The notes under the pieces: model-generated
What the model was told of the DNA's origin: nothing
The model's database searches: none
Seen by the model: only the letters and a program-made list of their open reading frames with translations
Made by a program: the position numbers and the translations under genes
In this document: positions 6,218 through 7,919 of the stretch, one piece after another
How positions within the stretch are numbered: the stretch's first letter is position 1
Layout: the number at the start of each line of letters is the position of its first letter
Assembly: GCA_044372405.1 (NCBI GenBank)
Contig: JBILRW010000052.1
Location: forward strand, 1 to 7,919
Origin: CANGYM01 sp044372405
GTDB taxonomy: Bacteria > Pseudomonadota > Alphaproteobacteria > JAJTHO01 > CANGYM01
Length of the DNA: 7,919 bases
Reading direction: 5' to 3'

Positions 6218-6246
6218 TAACGCCCCCCAAAAGGGGGTGTTTTTTT
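6218..6246 (+). terminator. Rho-independent terminator in plus orientation
   Basis: CCCCC (6224-6228), AAAA loop, and GGGGG (6233-6237) form a strong stem that can extend with AACG/TGTT outside a C bulge. Seven T follow (6240-6246), directly touching the ispG stop codon on the other strand. The T run follows the hairpin only on the plus strand; on the minus strand, the direction of ispG, the hairpin is followed by CGTTAGGCGCG. It is therefore a good terminator pointing the wrong way for both neighbouring genes. Confidence 0.6.
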
Positions 6247-7336
6247 ATCCCCCCTCCACCGCTGCCGCCCTTTTTTCAATCAGCCCAGCCAAATGTTCCA
6301 CAATATCCCCATTTTTCAGGCGGTGGTTTTGTTCGCCGCCCAGGTACATCATATGGGTATTGTTGCCGCCGCCGGTTAGGCCGATGTCGGTCATCATGGC
6401 CTCCCCCGGGCCGTTGACGACGCAGCCGATCAGGGAGACCGTCATGGGGGTGGTGATGTGGGCGATGCGTTCTTCCAATGCGGCCACGGTTTTGATGACA
6501 TCGAATTGCTGGCGGGCGCACGACGGGCACGAGATAATTTGCACGCCCCGGGCGCGGAGGCCCAGGGATTTCAGGATTTCAAAGCCGACCTTGATTTCCT
6601 CCACGGGCTCCGCCGATAGCGATACCCGCAGCGTATCGCCGATGCCATCCATCAGCAGCATCCCCATACCGACAGAGGATTTCACGGTGCCGGTGCGCAG
6701 GCCCCCGGCCTCCGTTATGCCCAGATGCAGGGGATAATCACAAGCCGCCGCCAGGGCGCGATAGGCCGAAACGGCCAGAAAGATGTTGGATGCCTTCACA
6801 CTGATTTTAAAATTAAAAAAATCGTGATCCTCCAGGATTTTCGCATGATGCAGGGCGCTTTCCACCATGGCCTCTGCCGTGGGTTCGCCGTATTTGTCCA
6901 GCAGGTGCTTTTCCAGGGACCCCGCATTCACGCCGATGCGTATGGCGCAGCCGTGGTCTTTGGCGGCCTGAACGACCTGGCGCACGCGGTCCTGTGATCC
7001 GATATTGCCCGGGTTGATGCGCAGGCACTTCGCCCCGGCCTCCGCCGATTCCAACGCGCGTTTGTAGTGAAAATGAATATCCGCCACAATGGGCACGCGG
7101 CAGTGAGGGATGATTTTTTTTAAGGATGCGCTGGAGTCCTCATCCGGTACCGAAATCCGCACCAAATCCGCACCGGCGTCCTCCAGGGCCCTGACTTGGT
7201 CAATGGTGCCCTGAATGTCGGTGGTTAAGGTGTTGGTCATGGACTGCACCGCAATGGGGGCATCGCCGCCGATGGGGACGTTCCCCACCATAATTTGACG
7301 GCAAGGACGACGGGGAATGGTGACGTGATAGGACAT
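6245..7336 (-). CDS. ispG: 4-hydroxy-3-methylbut-2-en-1-yl diphosphate synthase (MEP pathway)
   Basis: IspG (GcpE) converts MEcPP to HMBPP with a [4Fe-4S] cluster (EC 1.17.7.1/1.17.7.3), the penultimate step of the MEP isoprenoid pathway. The product is 363 residues, near the usual bacterial length. The N-terminal TIM-barrel segment has RQIMVGNVPIGGDAPIAVQS and ADIHFHY. The C-terminal cluster domain supplies Cys270 and Cys273 (ISCPSCARQQ), Cys305 (GCVVNGPGEA) and Glu312, the complete cluster ligand set. The ATG at 7336 gives the expected N-terminus, although no clear SD is visible upstream. It lies 71 bases downstream of the zf-TFIIB-like gene, so it may be co-transcribed or have its own promoter in that gap. 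Confidence 0.97.
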   Translation of the reverse strand: MSYHVTIPRRPCRQIMVGNVPIGGDAPIAVQSMTNTLTTDIQGTIDQVRALEDAGADLVRISVPDEDSSASLKKIIPHCRVPIVADIHFHYKRALESAEAGAKCLRINPGNIGSQDRVRQVVQAAKDHGCAIRIGVNAGSLEKHLLDKYGEPTAEAMVESALHHAKILEDHDFFNFKISVKASNIFLAVSAYRALAAACDYPLHLGITEAGGLRTGTVKSSVGMGMLLMDGIGDTLRVSLSAEPVEEIKVGFEILKSLGLRARGVQIISCPSCARQQFDVIKTVAALEERIAHITTPMTVSLIGCVVNGPGEAMMTDIGLTGGGNNTHMMYLGGEQNHRLKNGDIVEHLAGLIEKRAAAVEGG

Positions 7337-7397
7337 GGTTATGCAGGTAACAGGTACAGTCCAGTGGGTGAAATGATGGTTGAACTAAAGAGTTTTT

Positions 7398-7420
7398 CTT
7401 TGATTCCTTAGAAATCAAAG
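7398..7420. other. 8-bp stem-loop spanning the stop codon of the zf-TFIIB-like gene
   Basis: CTTTGATT (7398-7405) and AATCAAAG (7413-7420) are perfect reverse complements with a 7-base loop that contains most of the TAA stop (7408-7410). In the minus direction it is followed by AAAAACTC rather than T residues. It therefore looks more like an mRNA end or stability hairpin than an intrinsic terminator, and would let some transcription pass into ispG. Confidence 0.4.
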
Positions 7421-7722
7421 ATATCCATGATTTTACTCATGCCACTTTTGTTTTTGTAATGCCCTTTGCGATAATCGTCATCATTATACCGATGTTGGCG
7501 CCTTGAGCGATCATCATCATCACGCAGAGCATTTGACGGACGGGGCTGTGGAAAATTCCGCGCATCTTCTTCAGCCGATTCCTTGATAAAGTTGAGTAAT
7601 TTTTCAAGCTCACCCTTATCAAGCCATACGCCCCCGCTGGTGGGGCATATATCAAGTTCGATACCAAAACGACTAATTTGTCGCATGGGGGAGCCGTCAA
7701 TGGGGGATGTGAGCAAAGGCAT
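7408..7722 (-). CDS. Small zf-TFIIB-like (degenerate zinc-ribbon) protein
   Basis: The product is 104 residues. The ATG at 7722 is supported by a good SD, AGAGG, five bases upstream (7728-7732). The first ~45 residues (MPLLTSPIDGSPM..., GIELDICPTSGGVWLDKGEL) follow the PF13453 zinc-ribbon layout, in which two CxxC pairs normally flank a short beta hairpin and the second ends CGGVWLDxGE. Here the first pair reads SPID and the second CPTS, so only one of four cysteines remains, while GGVWLDKGELEKLL is intact. The second half is charged and low in complexity (DDDDRSRRQHRYNDDDYRK), probably disordered. Function is unknown; with these residues zinc binding is doubtful. ispG follows on the same strand. 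Confidence 0.8.
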   Translation of the reverse strand: MPLLTSPIDGSPMRQISRFGIELDICPTSGGVWLDKGELEKLLNFIKESAEEDARNFPQPRPSNALRDDDDRSRRQHRYNDDDYRKGHYKNKSGMSKIMDIFDF

Positions 7723-7732
7723 TGTGACCTCT

Positions 7733-7919
7733 CATAAGATTAAATCTGCCCTATAATTAAGCGTATCCCCGTTAAAAGCAAGCTAAAACACACCAACGCC
7801 AGGGCTGTTCATTTCTGTCTCAACCCAATATTTTTTGTCATCCCGGACCAGATACTGTCTTTCGGGTCAAGGGGAAAATGATGTGTGGGTTTGGTATTGG
7901 GGGGGGGGGGGGGCGCCCC
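7733..7919. other. Gene-free end of window, with G15 homopolymer and terminal GC palindrome
   Basis: No reading frame or RNA gene is supported here. AT-rich bases at 7740-7790 presumably hold the promoter of the minus-strand zf-TFIIB-like gene, but no good hexamer pair stands out. The stretch ends with 15 consecutive G (7899-7913) and CGCCCC; the last ten bases, GGGGCGCCCC, are a perfect palindrome. That is a likely place for assembly or read failure. Confidence 0.6.
7837..7881. repeat. Possible degenerate 'GTCATCCCGGAC' repeat
   Basis: GTCATCCCGGACC (7837-7849) resembles the left arm of another intergenic repeat type common in alphaproteobacteria. A poor right arm may be GGGTCAAGGGGAAAATGA (7864-7881), with TCAT/ATGA and CCC/GGG pairing but interruptions. 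This is recognition from memory, and the copy is clearly imperfect. Confidence 0.3.

Noticed and set aside
6156..6737. 193-codon plus-strand frame crossing the orphan terminator
   Set aside because: Most of it is antisense to ispG, and it runs straight through the terminator hairpin; Pro/Ser-rich shadow composition.
1..7919. CRISPR array, insertion sequence, toxin-antitoxin or defence genes
   Set aside because: No regularly spaced repeats, transposase, nuclease or toxin-like small gene pair is visible; the window is mainly core metabolism and envelope genes.

Overview
The window looks like a piece of an alphaproteobacterial chromosome with roughly balanced base composition. Nearly all of it is housekeeping DNA. 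The assignment rests on the style of the proteins (PurM, IspG with the Cys/Cys/Cys/Glu cluster set, a DUF2066-like exported protein next to purM, rph-rdgB, and a small zf-TFIIB-like protein) and on a dispersed inverted repeat of the 'GTCATTGCGAGC...GCAATCCAG' type. That repeat is common in several bacterial groups, including host-associated alphaproteobacteria. I cannot fix the order from sequence alone; Holosporales-like, Micavibrio-like or deep Rhodospirillales lineages are all possible.

Layout. 1-741 (+) is the 3' part of a class A penicillin-binding protein, cut by the window edge. 742-1037 has no convincing gene; it holds a cluster of small inverted repeats and the promoter region of the next gene. 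1038-1709 (+) encodes a small outer-membrane beta-barrel protein. It meets, tail to tail and only 7 bases apart, a minus-strand exported DUF2066-like protein (1717-2772). That gene is divergent from purM (2831-3856, +). Between purM and the convergent rdgB lies an inverted-repeat element (3874-3961).

From 4015 to 7722 every gene is on the minus strand, in two groups. The first is a likely operon reading SIMPL-domain membrane protein -> rph -> rdgB (6038 down to 4015), with a 6-base gap and then a 19-base overlap. The second is a zf-TFIIB-like small protein followed by ispG (7722 down to 6245). The last ~190 bases carry no gene and end in a run of 15 G and a GC palindrome at the very edge.

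Functions: cell-wall cross-linking (PBP), outer membrane (beta-barrel), purine biosynthesis (PurM), nucleotide-pool sanitation (RdgB), RNA 3'-end processing (RNase PH) and isoprenoid precursor synthesis by the MEP pathway (IspG). I did not find a convincing new multi-gene system. The most unusual points are a plus-strand terminator with no plus-strand gene in front of it (6218-6246), a zinc-ribbon-like protein that has lost three of its four expected cysteines, long G tracts inside coding regions, and the hairpin cluster at 781-925.
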